From Paenibacillus sp. CF384 (GTDB taxonomy: Bacteria > Bacillota > Bacilli > Paenibacillales > Paenibacillaceae), in the NCBI RefSeq assembly GCF_900106745.1, contig NZ_FNNV01000001.1, forward strand, positions 682,001 through 746,000: a stretch of 64,000 nt of DNA. The letters run 5' to 3'. Position 1 is the first letter of the stretch. Each line of letters opens with the position of its first letter. Below are positions 44,343 to 52,900 of this stretch, piece by piece. Below the pieces are notes generated by a model that was not told the origin of the DNA, did no database searches, and saw only the letters and a program-made list of their open reading frames with translations. The position numbers were made by a program, and so were the translations under genes.

Positions 44343-45008
44343 TTACTCCAACTTCTGCAGACGTTCTACTACCCAATAGCCATAAAACATAGTTGTCTGC
44401 AAGGACTCGTTCTCCCAACCAGGCGCGTGCCGATACGTTAGTGGTCGAAGTCCGCAGCGCTCAACGGCGATGGCGGTTTCGGAAAACGTCCAGAAAAATA
44501 TCCGAGTATCTGACAGTCCACCGGTAGCATCAATCCAAGGGGCATCATGAAAGGGCAACTCTGCGCGGCGCTCGTTAATGGTGAAGTAAAACCGACCTCC
44601 ACTTGCAAGTGCATCTGCCACATTACTAAGGACTTGATCCAGGTCCTCGCAAAAATCGAAGCATCCGTTAGCTATTATGGTAGTAAACTTCCCGAGTTCA
44701 GCAGGCAGTACCTTGTGAAAATCGTGCACGAGGTATGTACCGGAAGGGCGTTTCAATCGCGCCATATCAACCATAGAAGCCGATAAATCAAGCCCGACCA
44801 CTTCCACATCAGGAGGTAATTCATTCGTCAAGTGTCCAGGTCCACAACCAATATCAAGTACACGCTGCCCTGCACGTACATTCTCTTCTAAGAATTCCTC
44901 TATGAAAGATTGACAATGGGTCAGAGGCGTGGAATGTTCTTCGTAAATCTCGGCGATACAGTCGTACATTTGCGCTATCTTAGACTTATCATTCTGAGAA
45001 TAGTCCAC
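44343..45008 (-). CDS. Class I SAM-dependent methyltransferase
   Basis: The ~221-aa protein has motif I VLDIGCGPGHLTNEL, an acidic strand VVGLDLSASMVDMA and motif IV IIANGCFDFCEDL, which is a standard small-molecule methyltransferase. The GTG at 45008 is preferred, with GGAGGTG nine bases upstream; an alternative upstream GTG lies at 45041. No functional context is seen. Confidence 0.84.
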   Translation of the reverse strand: MDYSQNDKSKIAQMYDCIAEIYEEHSTPLTHCQSFIEEFLEENVRAGQRVLDIGCGPGHLTNELPPDVEVVGLDLSASMVDMARLKRPSGTYLVHDFHKVLPAELGKFTTIIANGCFDFCEDLDQVLSNVADALASGGRFYFTINERRAELPFHDAPWIDATGGLSDTRIFFWTFSETAIAVERCGLRPLTYRHAPGWENESLQTTMFYGYWVVERLQKLE

Positions 45009-45074
45009 TATGCAACACACCTCCGCACTGACTAATTCCACTCCGCATACGCACTATCCTTCCATTCATGCAGC

Positions 45075-45106
45075 AAAGCTGCCAGTCAAATGCCCGGCAG
45101 CCTTGT
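45075..45106 (-). terminator. Terminator-like hairpin after the DUF3221 lipoprotein gene
   Basis: GCTGCC (45078-45083) pairs with GGCAGC (45096-45101), followed on the minus strand by TTTG. It separates the lipoprotein gene from the methyltransferase gene. Confidence 0.5.
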
Positions 45107-45148
45107 TAAAATATTGATATTCACTTTTATCCCCTTACGCTTCGTTCC

Positions 45149-45949
45149 TTAATTCGAAGTAACGAGCTCAAGTCTGCGGGTTCCCGCCTGACCTGGGAAG
45201 GAATCCATTACTGCGCCGTTGATCCATACCCGCACTTTGCCTTTTTCCTTCAAATCGTCAAAGGTGACTGAACCCCCGGTGCTGTCTACCATTTCCGAAT
45301 GATCGTTGAAGCTAAACCAGTAGCTTGGCTCGGTCTTACCTTCTTCCAGAACTAGGATGCGGTGCGACTCGTTGTCGATTTTCGAGATTGTGCCGACGAC
45401 ATCGGGCGTCTCGCTTAGCTTCTGAATGTCGTATTCGATCAGATTGGGATCAATCAGCTTCTCGATTTCGGGCTTAGCTTCTGCCTCACTTGAATCCGGC
45501 ATCGATATAGTGATTTTGTTTTTGATCACATCAATACTTGTCGAGTATAAATTTAGCCTACTGAATAAATCCTGATCGCCGAGCTTATCTTGTGCTGCCT
45601 GCAGTTCCTCAATTGAGTGTGTAACGCGCACCGTCTTGTATGTCCCCGATTTATAGCGGTCAGCCAGCAACTTCTCGCCATTTTCGGTCGGTTTGACGAG
45701 ATTGATATAGAGAAGCCCGTCCTTTAAATAGATATCGCCGTTCGCAATCTGATGGTCTTGGAGAAAACCGCGAACTTCTCCGGGCTCGCTCACTGGATCG
45801 ATGGTCCCGGAACCTTTTACTTCATTGTCGGTTACTTGGACGATATTATTGTCGTTGCCGCCTTGCACATTGTCACTAGGCTCCATGCGGGGGCCGCAGC
45901 CGGTTAACAGAAGAACAGCCAGAAGTACAGTAATGGTCATTCGCTTCAT
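45149..45949 (-). CDS. DUF3221-containing lipoprotein
   Basis: The 266-aa lipoprotein has lipobox LTGC near residue 18, a Gly/Asn-rich tether, a middle domain (VRVTHSIEELQAAQDKL) and a C-terminal DUF3221/YobA-like OB-type domain (VVGTISKIDNESHRILVLEEG ... KVRVWINGAVMDSFPGQ). The function of the family is unknown. The ATG lies behind GGAAGCG. Confidence 0.78.
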   Translation of the reverse strand: MKRMTITVLLAVLLLTGCGPRMEPSDNVQGGNDNNIVQVTDNEVKGSGTIDPVSEPGEVRGFLQDHQIANGDIYLKDGLLYINLVKPTENGEKLLADRYKSGTYKTVRVTHSIEELQAAQDKLGDQDLFSRLNLYSTSIDVIKNKITISMPDSSEAEAKPEIEKLIDPNLIEYDIQKLSETPDVVGTISKIDNESHRILVLEEGKTEPSYWFSFNDHSEMVDSTGGSVTFDDLKEKGKVRVWINGAVMDSFPGQAGTRRLELVTSN

Positions 45950-46016
45950 GAGGCACGCTTCCTTTCATCGGTGTTTACACCTTTAACGCACGAAGCCATG
46001 CATTAGTTGCTGAAAT

Positions 46017-46553
46017 TCACAGCGGATTAAGCTCAACATCATAACGGGTATTCATAACAATTTCATCTGCCGTTTCCGTGGGCCGGCTTCCCGTTGTATG
46101 GTAACCAAATCGATTTACGTGTGGCGATTGCTCCATTTTGTTCATTAGAAACAAAGAACGCTCCAAAGAATCCAGATCTCCTCTGATCGTCAACCTCTCG
46201 ATAATGGTTTCTTGATTGGCTAGAAGAATCATATACTTCAGGTCTACGTCCAGGTCGGCTATTTGTTCGCAGAACCATTCGAATTCATCTTCGACGACGA
46301 AATCGATGACGACGTTTATCTGACTACGTATCACATTTCTCGTTAAAGCTACAATGTTATCCCAAGTGAGGCGCAATTTTTCTTCCCATGAGAGGGGCAG
46401 CTCGTTCTTGAGCATGTGAAGCAACATATCCCCCTCGATCAGTACGCATGGCCCGACTTTACGTGCCAGTTCTTTGGAAGTCGTGGATTTGCCGACGCCA
46501 AGCGGTCCCGATATCAAGTAAATGACGCTCCTGTTCCTTTGATTCGTATTCAT
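46017..46553 (-). CDS. P-loop kinase-like NTPase
   Basis: The 178-aa protein has Walker A SGPLGVGKSTTSKELA (about residues 15-30) and the small-kinase LID and base regions of the adenylate/gluconate/chloramphenicol-phosphotransferase class (VVIDFVVEDEFEWF; ERLTIRGDLDSLERS). The substrate is unknown. GGAGGAATAGGC precedes the ATG. Confidence 0.8.
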   Translation of the reverse strand: MNTNQRNRSVIYLISGPLGVGKSTTSKELARKVGPCVLIEGDMLLHMLKNELPLSWEEKLRLTWDNIVALTRNVIRSQINVVIDFVVEDEFEWFCEQIADLDVDLKYMILLANQETIIERLTIRGDLDSLERSLFLMNKMEQSPHVNRFGYHTTGSRPTETADEIVMNTRYDVELNPL

Positions 46554-46594
46554 GCCTATTCCTCCTCTAAACTACCTCATAGTTTGCAGCGGTC

Positions 46595-46696
46595 TGTCGG
46601 AAATCTTCTTCACTGACAAGAACATGATCCGATATACGACGAATAAGCCCGCGGTTTACGCGGACTTCATTCGGATACTGTTCTTGTCTTCCGACA
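46595..46696. repeat. Long interrupted inverted repeat downstream of the ABC-F gene
   Basis: TGTCGGAA (46595-46602) pairs with TTCCGACA (46689-46696). GACAAGAACA (46615-46624) pairs with TGTTCTTGTC (46679-46688), and ATCCGA continues the pairing inward. A small CCGCG/CGCGG hairpin sits in the centre. It could form a 100-nt cruciform-like RNA at the end of the ABC-F transcript. There is no T-run. Confidence 0.65.
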
Positions 46697-46781
46697 CTTC
46701 GCGATCTTAGCGCGAACCACCTCTATTGTCAGCAAGCGGTTCGCTCTGTCATCTACAATCTCATCCAACATCTTATCCATT
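46667..46781 (-). CDS. Possible 37-aa peptide downstream of the ABC-F gene
   Basis: A short frame starts at ATG 46781 or at ATG 46772 (AAAGGA nine bases before the latter), 25-35 bp after the ABC-F stop. The product is charged and helical (DDRANRLLTIEVVRAKIAKC). It has no family I know and its 3' end overlaps the inverted repeat, so it may be spurious. Confidence 0.3.
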
Positions 46782-46806
46782 CCTTTCGTTCGTTTGTGAG
46801 TAAGCG

Positions 46807-48291
46807 TTAGCCCTTCAGCTCCACCGTTTTCGTTGCAATCTTCCTCGTGAATTCAATGTCATGTTCTACAAAAATCAGGGTAGGCTGATGTTCAAGCAGC
46901 ACTTCCTCAATCTGCATCCGGGAAATAACGTCAATAAAGTTAAGCGGTTCATCCCAAACATGCAGATGGGCTTGTTCACATAGGCTTTTGGCGATCAATA
47001 CCTTCTTCTTCTGACCTCCGCTGAACATAGACATGTCTTTCTCAAACTGTATGCGGGAGAAATCAAGCTTGCGCAAAATCGTCTTAAACAAGCTCTCATC
47101 AATACCCTGCTCCCGGGCATAGTCGGACAAGTCACCTCTTAAATGGGAAGTATCTTGGGAGACGTAGGAGATTTGCAATCCGCTGCCTCTGTGGAATGCG
47201 CCGGTGTACGGAATCGTTTCGCCAAGGATCAGCTTTAACAGACTTGTTTTTCCCGAACCGTTCGGCCCGGTTAAAGCAATTCGCTCTCCCTGGTTAATCG
47301 TGAAGCTGATGTCCCGGCAAATCGTTCTGCCGTCATAGTGTATAGCCACATGGTCCAATTCAGCCAGTAGGGGCTTAGGATAAACCAGCTGCGAAATGTG
47401 CAGGTTCTCCGACGTTTCTATGTTTTTGAGCAGCTTGGATTTCTCATCGATCGCGTTCTGCTGCCGCTGCTCAATCGACTTCGAGCGTTTCATCATTTTG
47501 GCGGCTTTGTGCCCGATATATCCTTTGTCTACCTTGGAACCGGAATTGCGTGTTCCGTTTTTGCTTTTCTCCACCTCGTGCGACCATTGGCCTGTTCTTC
47601 TGGAGGCGTCGGATAGTCGTTTGATGTCTTTGACGAGTTTTTCGTTTTCGTTCAGCTCGAACTGATCCTGCAAATGTTTGTTTGCCCACCAGCTGGAGAA
47701 GGTTCCTTTCTGAATGTCAATATTGGTTTTGTTAATCGACAGAATATGATCCACGCAATGATCGAGAAACGCCCGGTCGTGAGATACCAGAATAAACCCC
47801 TTTTTCCCGTTTAAATATTGACTGACCAGCTTTCTCGCATGCACATCCAAGTGGTTGGTTGGTTCGTCGATCAGCAGGAAATGATTTTCCTTTAGAAATA
47901 AAGCCGCTAGCTGCACTTTCGTCTGCTCTCCATTCGATAACGTGTTGTACGGCCGGTACAGCACGTCTTCCGCGACTTTGAGAAGGGAAAGCTCGCGCTC
48001 CAACCTCCAAAGCTCATAATCCGGGTAAATGTCGCTTACGACATCCATGGTCAGATTATCCGGGTCATTAACGGAAAATGGAAAATAATCAAAGCTGACC
48101 GGCGACGATATGGTTCCGCCGTATTCCAATTTACCGAGGAGCAGCTTCATAAACGTCGTTTTGCCGCGCCCGTTTCTGCCCGTGAATCCCAGTTTCCAAT
48201 CGGTATCGATCTGGAAGCTGACCTTTTCGAAAATAGTGTCGTAGCTGCCTTCATACGCAAAGGTCAGGTTGGATACTTGAATCGTTGACAT
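46807..48291 (-). CDS. ABC-F ribosome protection protein, Lsa-like
   Basis: The 494-aa protein has two ATP-binding cassettes without membrane helices: GRNGRGKTTFMKLL, LSNGEQTKV and DEPTNHLD in the first, and GPNGSGKTSLLKLI, FSGGQKKKV and DEPLNFID in the second. A charged interdomain linker with KAAKMMKRSKSIEQR lies between. N-terminus and overall pattern fit the Lsa/Vga branch, which displaces lincosamides, pleuromutilins and streptogramin A from ribosomes. The actual drug range is not deducible. The ATG at 48291 has GGAGG seven bases upstream. The long leader carries a terminator/antiterminator pair and small frames, typical of drug-inducible attenuation. Confidence 0.9.
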   Translation of the reverse strand: MSTIQVSNLTFAYEGSYDTIFEKVSFQIDTDWKLGFTGRNGRGKTTFMKLLLGKLEYGGTISSPVSFDYFPFSVNDPDNLTMDVVSDIYPDYELWRLERELSLLKVAEDVLYRPYNTLSNGEQTKVQLAALFLKENHFLLIDEPTNHLDVHARKLVSQYLNGKKGFILVSHDRAFLDHCVDHILSINKTNIDIQKGTFSSWWANKHLQDQFELNENEKLVKDIKRLSDASRRTGQWSHEVEKSKNGTRNSGSKVDKGYIGHKAAKMMKRSKSIEQRQQNAIDEKSKLLKNIETSENLHISQLVYPKPLLAELDHVAIHYDGRTICRDISFTINQGERIALTGPNGSGKTSLLKLILGETIPYTGAFHRGSGLQISYVSQDTSHLRGDLSDYAREQGIDESLFKTILRKLDFSRIQFEKDMSMFSGGQKKKVLIAKSLCEQAHLHVWDEPLNFIDVISRMQIEEVLLEHQPTLIFVEHDIEFTRKIATKTVELKG

Positions 48292-48310
48292 GTTAGTTCC
48301 TCCTTCTGCT

Positions 48311-48353
48311 GAAAAATAAATGAGCTGCAAGAAAGTTACTTTTCTCGCAGCTC
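48311..48353 (-). terminator. Attenuator terminator in the ABC-F leader
   Basis: A 13-bp stem (plus-strand 48322-48334 with 48341-48353, one G-U pair) has a 6-base loop, followed on the minus strand by TTTATTTTT (48311-48320). It lies between the predicted promoter and the ABC-F ribosome site, so it would stop transcription before the gene unless disrupted. Confidence 0.85.
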
Positions 48354-48365
48354 AAAAATATACAT
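48336..48365 (-). other. Possible 9-codon leader ORF within the attenuator (MYIFELREK)
   Basis: ATG at 48365 to TAA at 48336 encodes MYIFELREK. It runs through the 5' arm of the terminator stem and stops in its loop, so a ribosome held on it would melt the terminator. Only a weak ribosome site is seen for this ATG; the same frame extends back to a TTG at 48455. Confidence 0.4.
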
Positions 48366-48450
48366 CAGACCAACCGTACGGATGGCAGAAGGAGTATATA
48401 AAAGAGTGAAAGAATAAGTAACTTTCTCGCGGCAATAAAGAACAAAACAA
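48352..48450 (-). other. Possible 32-codon leader ORF of the ABC-F gene
   Basis: A TTG at 48450 has AAAGGTGA (48459-48466) exactly eight bases upstream and reads 32 codons to a TGA at the base of the terminator stem. It passes over the antiterminator segment at 48416-48430. This is the best ribosome-site-supported small frame in the leader, so it is the first candidate for a drug-sensing peptide. Confidence 0.45.
48416..48430 (-). promoter_or_regulatory. Antiterminator segment of the ABC-F leader
   Basis: The minus strand reads GCGAGAAAGTTACTT here and can pair at 15 of 15 positions (one G-U) with AAGTAACTTTCTTGC in the 3' side of the terminator hairpin (48327-48341). The two folds exclude each other. 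Confidence 0.65.
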
Positions 48451-48621
48451 CGCAAAAATCACCTTTGTTTTATCCCCTAAGACCGGCAAGAAATATTACA
48501 TTATTCAATCACTCCCATCGTTAAATTTGGTGTCATCATAACACATGGACGAAGGTGTTTCAACCCGATACCTGTCGAACTTGCCGATTCCGAAATCAAA
48601 AAAACACTTTATTATAGTAAC

Positions 48622-48647
48622 GCGTTATTGTATTATTGCATTAACGC
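48622..48647. promoter_or_regulatory. Imperfect 26-bp palindrome upstream of hisC
   Basis: GCGTTATTG and CATTAACGC form 9-bp arms with one mismatch around an AT-rich centre, 54 bp before the hisC start. It may be an operator; no regulator gene is adjacent. Confidence 0.4.
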
Positions 48648-48700
48648 AGTGAATATCAACAAGATATAAATAAACTTTTCAAAGAGAAGAGGAACCTATC

Positions 48701-49819
48701 ATGCCCTTAACAAAGTCAGAAATTCAAGCACGGAATGTATTGAAAAGCATGAAGCCTTATTCGCCGGGCAAGCCGATTTGGGAGGTACAGCAGGAGCTCG
48801 GACTTGAACACGTTGTAAAGCTTGCCTCCAATGAGAATCCTCTGGGTCCCTCACCAAAAGCATTGGAAGCGATAAACGAGTTGCTGGTTCATATTCATCG
48901 GTATCCCGACGCGCAGGCAGTGGATTTACGTGAAACGATAGCTGGGCGATATGGGCTTGCATCTGAGCAAATCATTATCACCAACGGAGGCGATGAATTG
49001 ATTACGCTTGTATCCGAGACATTCATCGAGGCGGGGGACGAAATCATTGTGCCGGGTCCTTCGTTCAGTGAATATGTGTTCGGAGGTCAATTGATGGGGG
49101 CTGTTATCCGAACGGTCGCGTTGACAGAAGATTATCAATACGATGTTTCCGCAATACTCGAAGCTGTCAGTGAACGTACGAAGATTCTTTATCTATGCTC
49201 CCCTAATAACCCGACTGGAACGATCCTGCGCAAGTCGGCGCTGACGGAGTTGTTAGATGCATTACCACCTTATGTACTCGTTATGCTCGATTCCGCCTAC
49301 AGTCACTTTGTAACCGAAGACGATTACTCGGATGGTATAGAGTTTGTTAAAGCAGGTTATCCCGTCATCGTTCTGCAAACTTTCTCCAAGGTGTATGGAT
49401 TAGCGGGAATTCGAGTGGGCTTCGGAGTCGCCTCGCCAGCGATTATTAAAGAGGTGCTTCAAGTGAAGGAGCCGTTCAATGTAAATGTTCTTGCACAAGC
49501 AGCAGCCAAGGCAGCGATTCTAGATGATGACCATGTCCGAAAGTCCAGCCTGCTGGTGCAGGAAGAACGTTTGCGGATGTATCAGGGCTTTAGGGAACTT
49601 GATTTAGCTTATACCCCAAGCATGAGTAATTTTATTCTCGTTGAGCTTGGCGAGGATGCGGAACAGCGTTACAACGAGCTGATGCGGCAAGGGGTCATTG
49701 TTCGATACGGGGCAGCTTGGGGGTTGCCGCACCATGTTCGAATCTCAATCGGCACACCCGAGGAGAATCAAATACTGCTTCATGCACTTCGACAATCGAT
49801 AGTAACGGCGGATCGATAA
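48701..49819 (+). CDS. hisC: Histidinol-phosphate aminotransferase-like enzyme
   Basis: The 372-aa fold-type I PLP aminotransferase is of the HisC family: KLASNENPLGPSPKA, ITNGGDELI, LCSPNNPTG, MLDSAYSHFV and the PLP-lysine motif TFSKVYGLAGIRVGFG (about Lys 232). HisC converts imidazole acetol-phosphate and glutamate to histidinol-phosphate; many relatives also use aromatic amino acids. It stands alone, away from any his operon, so it could be a paralogue with another role. AGAGGAA precedes the ATG. Confidence 0.85.
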   Translation: MPLTKSEIQARNVLKSMKPYSPGKPIWEVQQELGLEHVVKLASNENPLGPSPKALEAINELLVHIHRYPDAQAVDLRETIAGRYGLASEQIIITNGGDELITLVSETFIEAGDEIIVPGPSFSEYVFGGQLMGAVIRTVALTEDYQYDVSAILEAVSERTKILYLCSPNNPTGTILRKSALTELLDALPPYVLVMLDSAYSHFVTEDDYSDGIEFVKAGYPVIVLQTFSKVYGLAGIRVGFGVASPAIIKEVLQVKEPFNVNVLAQAAAKAAILDDDHVRKSSLLVQEERLRMYQGFRELDLAYTPSMSNFILVELGEDAEQRYNELMRQGVIVRYGAAWGLPHHVRISIGTPEENQILLHALRQSIVTADR

Positions 49820-49879
49820 ACACGCTCGCTGTTTAAGACGACGCAAATATAAAGAATCGTGAGCATGATGGACAAGAAA

Positions 49880-49918
49880 ACAAGCAAGTGGCAACTTAAT
49901 GCCACTTGCTTGTTTTTG
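49880..49918. terminator. Bidirectional terminator between hisC and the giant secreted protein gene
   Basis: A perfect 14-bp stem (ACAAGCAAGTGGCA, 49880-49893, with TGCCACTTGCTTGT, 49900-49913) has a 6-base loop, TTTTTG after it and GAAAA before it. Confidence 0.92.
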
Positions 49919-49940
49919 TCACCGGCGCCTTCGGGCTTGG

Positions 49941-52900
49941 CTATGGAGACACAATATAGATTTCACGGATTTGCGTGTTTCCCTTGGTGTCCACATAGAC
50001 TTTATATGGGCCTACTTCATACGTACCTTTCGCGTTATTTTGGATAGAGAACGTTTTGGTAATGTCATTAAACGAACCGTCGGAATACTTTTCCCTGACC
50101 GTGATAATCAAGTTGTTTTTATTCCCTTTGAGCTTCTCTACGTAAGCCGTTGGCGTCGCGCCGATAACAGTGGCGGGTGGCTCAAGCGACGCCAATAACT
50201 CTGCCTTAACTTCGCCGTCTGCCAGAATCGTGATAAAGTTGCGAGCCAACGCGATATCGGCAGCTGATCCAGACCCGAGAGCCTTTGATACGGCAGCCCT
50301 GGCCGATGCTTCAAGCCTTTCCTTGTACTCGCCATCGCTTAACAGTAATAAATCCGTAAATATCTCTGAATTCTTTAATTGTCCGCTTGCCACTTCGAAT
50401 GTGCCTCTGGAGCCGTCGGATTCATCCGGGCCGTCGGATTCATTGAGCATGATCGATACGCCGATTCTTCCGTCCGCAAGCTCCGGTGCAGGATTACGAT
50501 AAAGCGTATTAAACGGAATTTTCAACTCGTAAATCGTCGTTTTCGTCTCTTCGTCACGCGTAATCTTTGCCACGATATCCGTAATCGGAGCCGTCGGCGC
50601 ATTGCTGCCTGAAGGACGTGTCCACACCCATGTAATCACTTCGTTATCGTTGTTGAGCGCGAAGCCCAATTCATTCCGCGTAGTACTGTCGGTTACTGGA
50701 TTGCGTAAATCAACGCCTAACTGCAAATTATCCTCTCTCCATATATTCCCGCCCGTCTGGTTATTGAAGTGCACGTCGTCCTTAACGACAATGTACCCGT
50801 ATAAATTGTTGTCGTCCCAGGCGAAACGCGATTCCGCGCTGAGATCTTGCGGGCCATCCCACGTTCCCGCCGTTACATAATCTTCGGTGTCCATTACGAA
50901 TGCCGGAGTCGCGGCATTCTTGGCCGGATTTCCCGTGCCGGCGGAGCTTGCCTGCTCAGCGTAAGCCGTATCGAATTTTACCGTATAGGCGTATTCGTTC
51001 CCGTCTTCGAGCTGCAGCTTGAACGTGATCAGACCTGCAACATAGGACGGTAAATCTACGGTTACGGATTCTCCTGCAGCAAGTGCGCCGAATGGGATAG
51101 GAGTGAATGCTTCCGCATAAGCAGCCGGGGAAACCATCGTCAATGTCCCAGGGGCGGAGACTTTCCCGCTCACATTATACTTGAAGCTGAATTGTTTCTG
51201 ATCTCCGCTTTGGATGAAGCCAAACACAAACGGTTCCGCCAATAAGTCAGAGCCGTAGATGCCATACGGATTGTTGGCTGGGGTGCTGTTTCTCAACCCG
51301 GATGCGTAATAATTGTTGCTAAGTTCAATCGAAGTGCCCCCGTCTCGCAGCATCGCATACACGTTATTATTCTGACCGTCCTTTGACGGCTGGAAGTAAG
51401 AAGAATATACTTTCGCTCTACCGCCGCGGACGTCTATCCCCGGATTGTTACCGGGCAGCTGAGTGAAGTTTGCTTGCTGGAAACGGACGATACCGTTATT
51501 GACAACCGCGCCTGCAAGGCTCGGGCTTCCCCAGAACGCGCTGTTGTACAGAACAAGTTCCGCATCAGGGTGAATTTTCGCGGTATTGGGTGTATCGCCC
51601 ATTCTGACGTACGCTCTGTCCGGCTCCGTCGCGATGTTCGTATTCACCAATTCCGAGTTGATCGCGATGATTGTGGTGTGTTCGTCCGCGTCTTCCACAT
51701 ACAAGGAATAAGCGCATCCGTCCGAGCCGTGACCGATCATCGTCAATTTGCCAGGATAAGCATATTCGCCATTCCCCAAGTCTCGCTTCAGGAAGTGTAC
51801 GCCGTAAACCGAACCGTAAACGAAATTGTTGAAAATCGTCTCGCCTTCCACATCGGAAAATTTAAGCGCGCTGAGGTATCTTTGCACGAATCCGTACAGA
51901 TCGCCGGAAGGAGCCGTATAGCCTTGGCCTGCCGGAAGTCTAAGCGCGTAATGCGGATTAAGCTGCATATTTCGGATGAATCCGCCTTCCGAGCCTCCTC
52001 CGACCCAGATGCCCGCTCGCAAGAGCGTGCCGCCTAAATAATCCACGTAGTGACCGTCGGTGCGGTAGGACGCCAGGTCGATGCCTTTATCCCCGATCGG
52101 AATCGTTAAGTTGATGGCATATACGCCTGCGCCTTGTCCTTGTACCAAGAACGGCGTTTTTATCGTTTGGTCCGGATTACTGAGGGTAACACTGGTTATA
52201 TTCGCTTGCGTAATGCTAAGTCCGCGTAGACCAGCATTAGCTAGAAGCCGAATTAGAGAAGCTCCGTTCTCTCCCTCATCGCCGCCGGTATAAGTCGTGA
52301 ATATCGCCGTTCCGCCGCCTTGCGTATGGTGCTGTACATCCCATGTTCCTCTGACTTCGACGCCTGCCGGAACGATTACGGGATGATCCAGTCGATATCT
52401 TCCGCCTGGCAAATAGACCGTACCGCCACCGTGATGAACTTTAATATAGTCAAGCGCATCCTGCAGCTTAGCGGATATGTCCACGGTCGGCGCATTGCTT
52501 GTTAACGAGCGCGGGAGGTCGAGTCTAAGCACTGCGTTCGATGCCGGTCTCGGGTGTACGTCAATATCTGTTTTAATGTCCTTCGGAATAGGTTCGAACA
52601 GATAATCGACGTCCTTCACGCTTTGAACCGTCGTATTCGTGCCGTCTGCCTTAACGTCAAGATTAAGGTTGTCGATGTGATCGGCAAGGTTAGCGCTCTC
52701 GATGTTCAGGTTATAACCGGCGTTCACCGATTTGAACGATCCGAAGTTGGCTCCGAGATGTGCATGTTTGGACGCCTGTTTGAAGTTGCTCTGACTGACC
52801 AAGGCGTTGCCTCGGTTAAGGAAGTTCAGCGCATAACCGTCGTCATATTCGTCGAATGAACTATCCTCGAAGGAGATGACGCCGCCTCTGGCGTTGCTTA

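Larger units (their letters stand above)
48292..48700. other. Intergenic region: ABC-F attenuator leader and hisC promoter area
   Basis: The 409-bp region has no full gene. The first half (minus-strand transcript) is the attenuator leader of the ABC-F gene. The second half, toward 48700, must hold the divergent promoters, and a 26-bp palindrome lies at 48622-48647. I see no T-box or other riboswitch. Confidence 0.65.

Noticed and set aside
48480-48700. T-box or histidine leader before hisC
   Set aside because: No specifier loop, T-box sequence or His-rich leader peptide could be seen.
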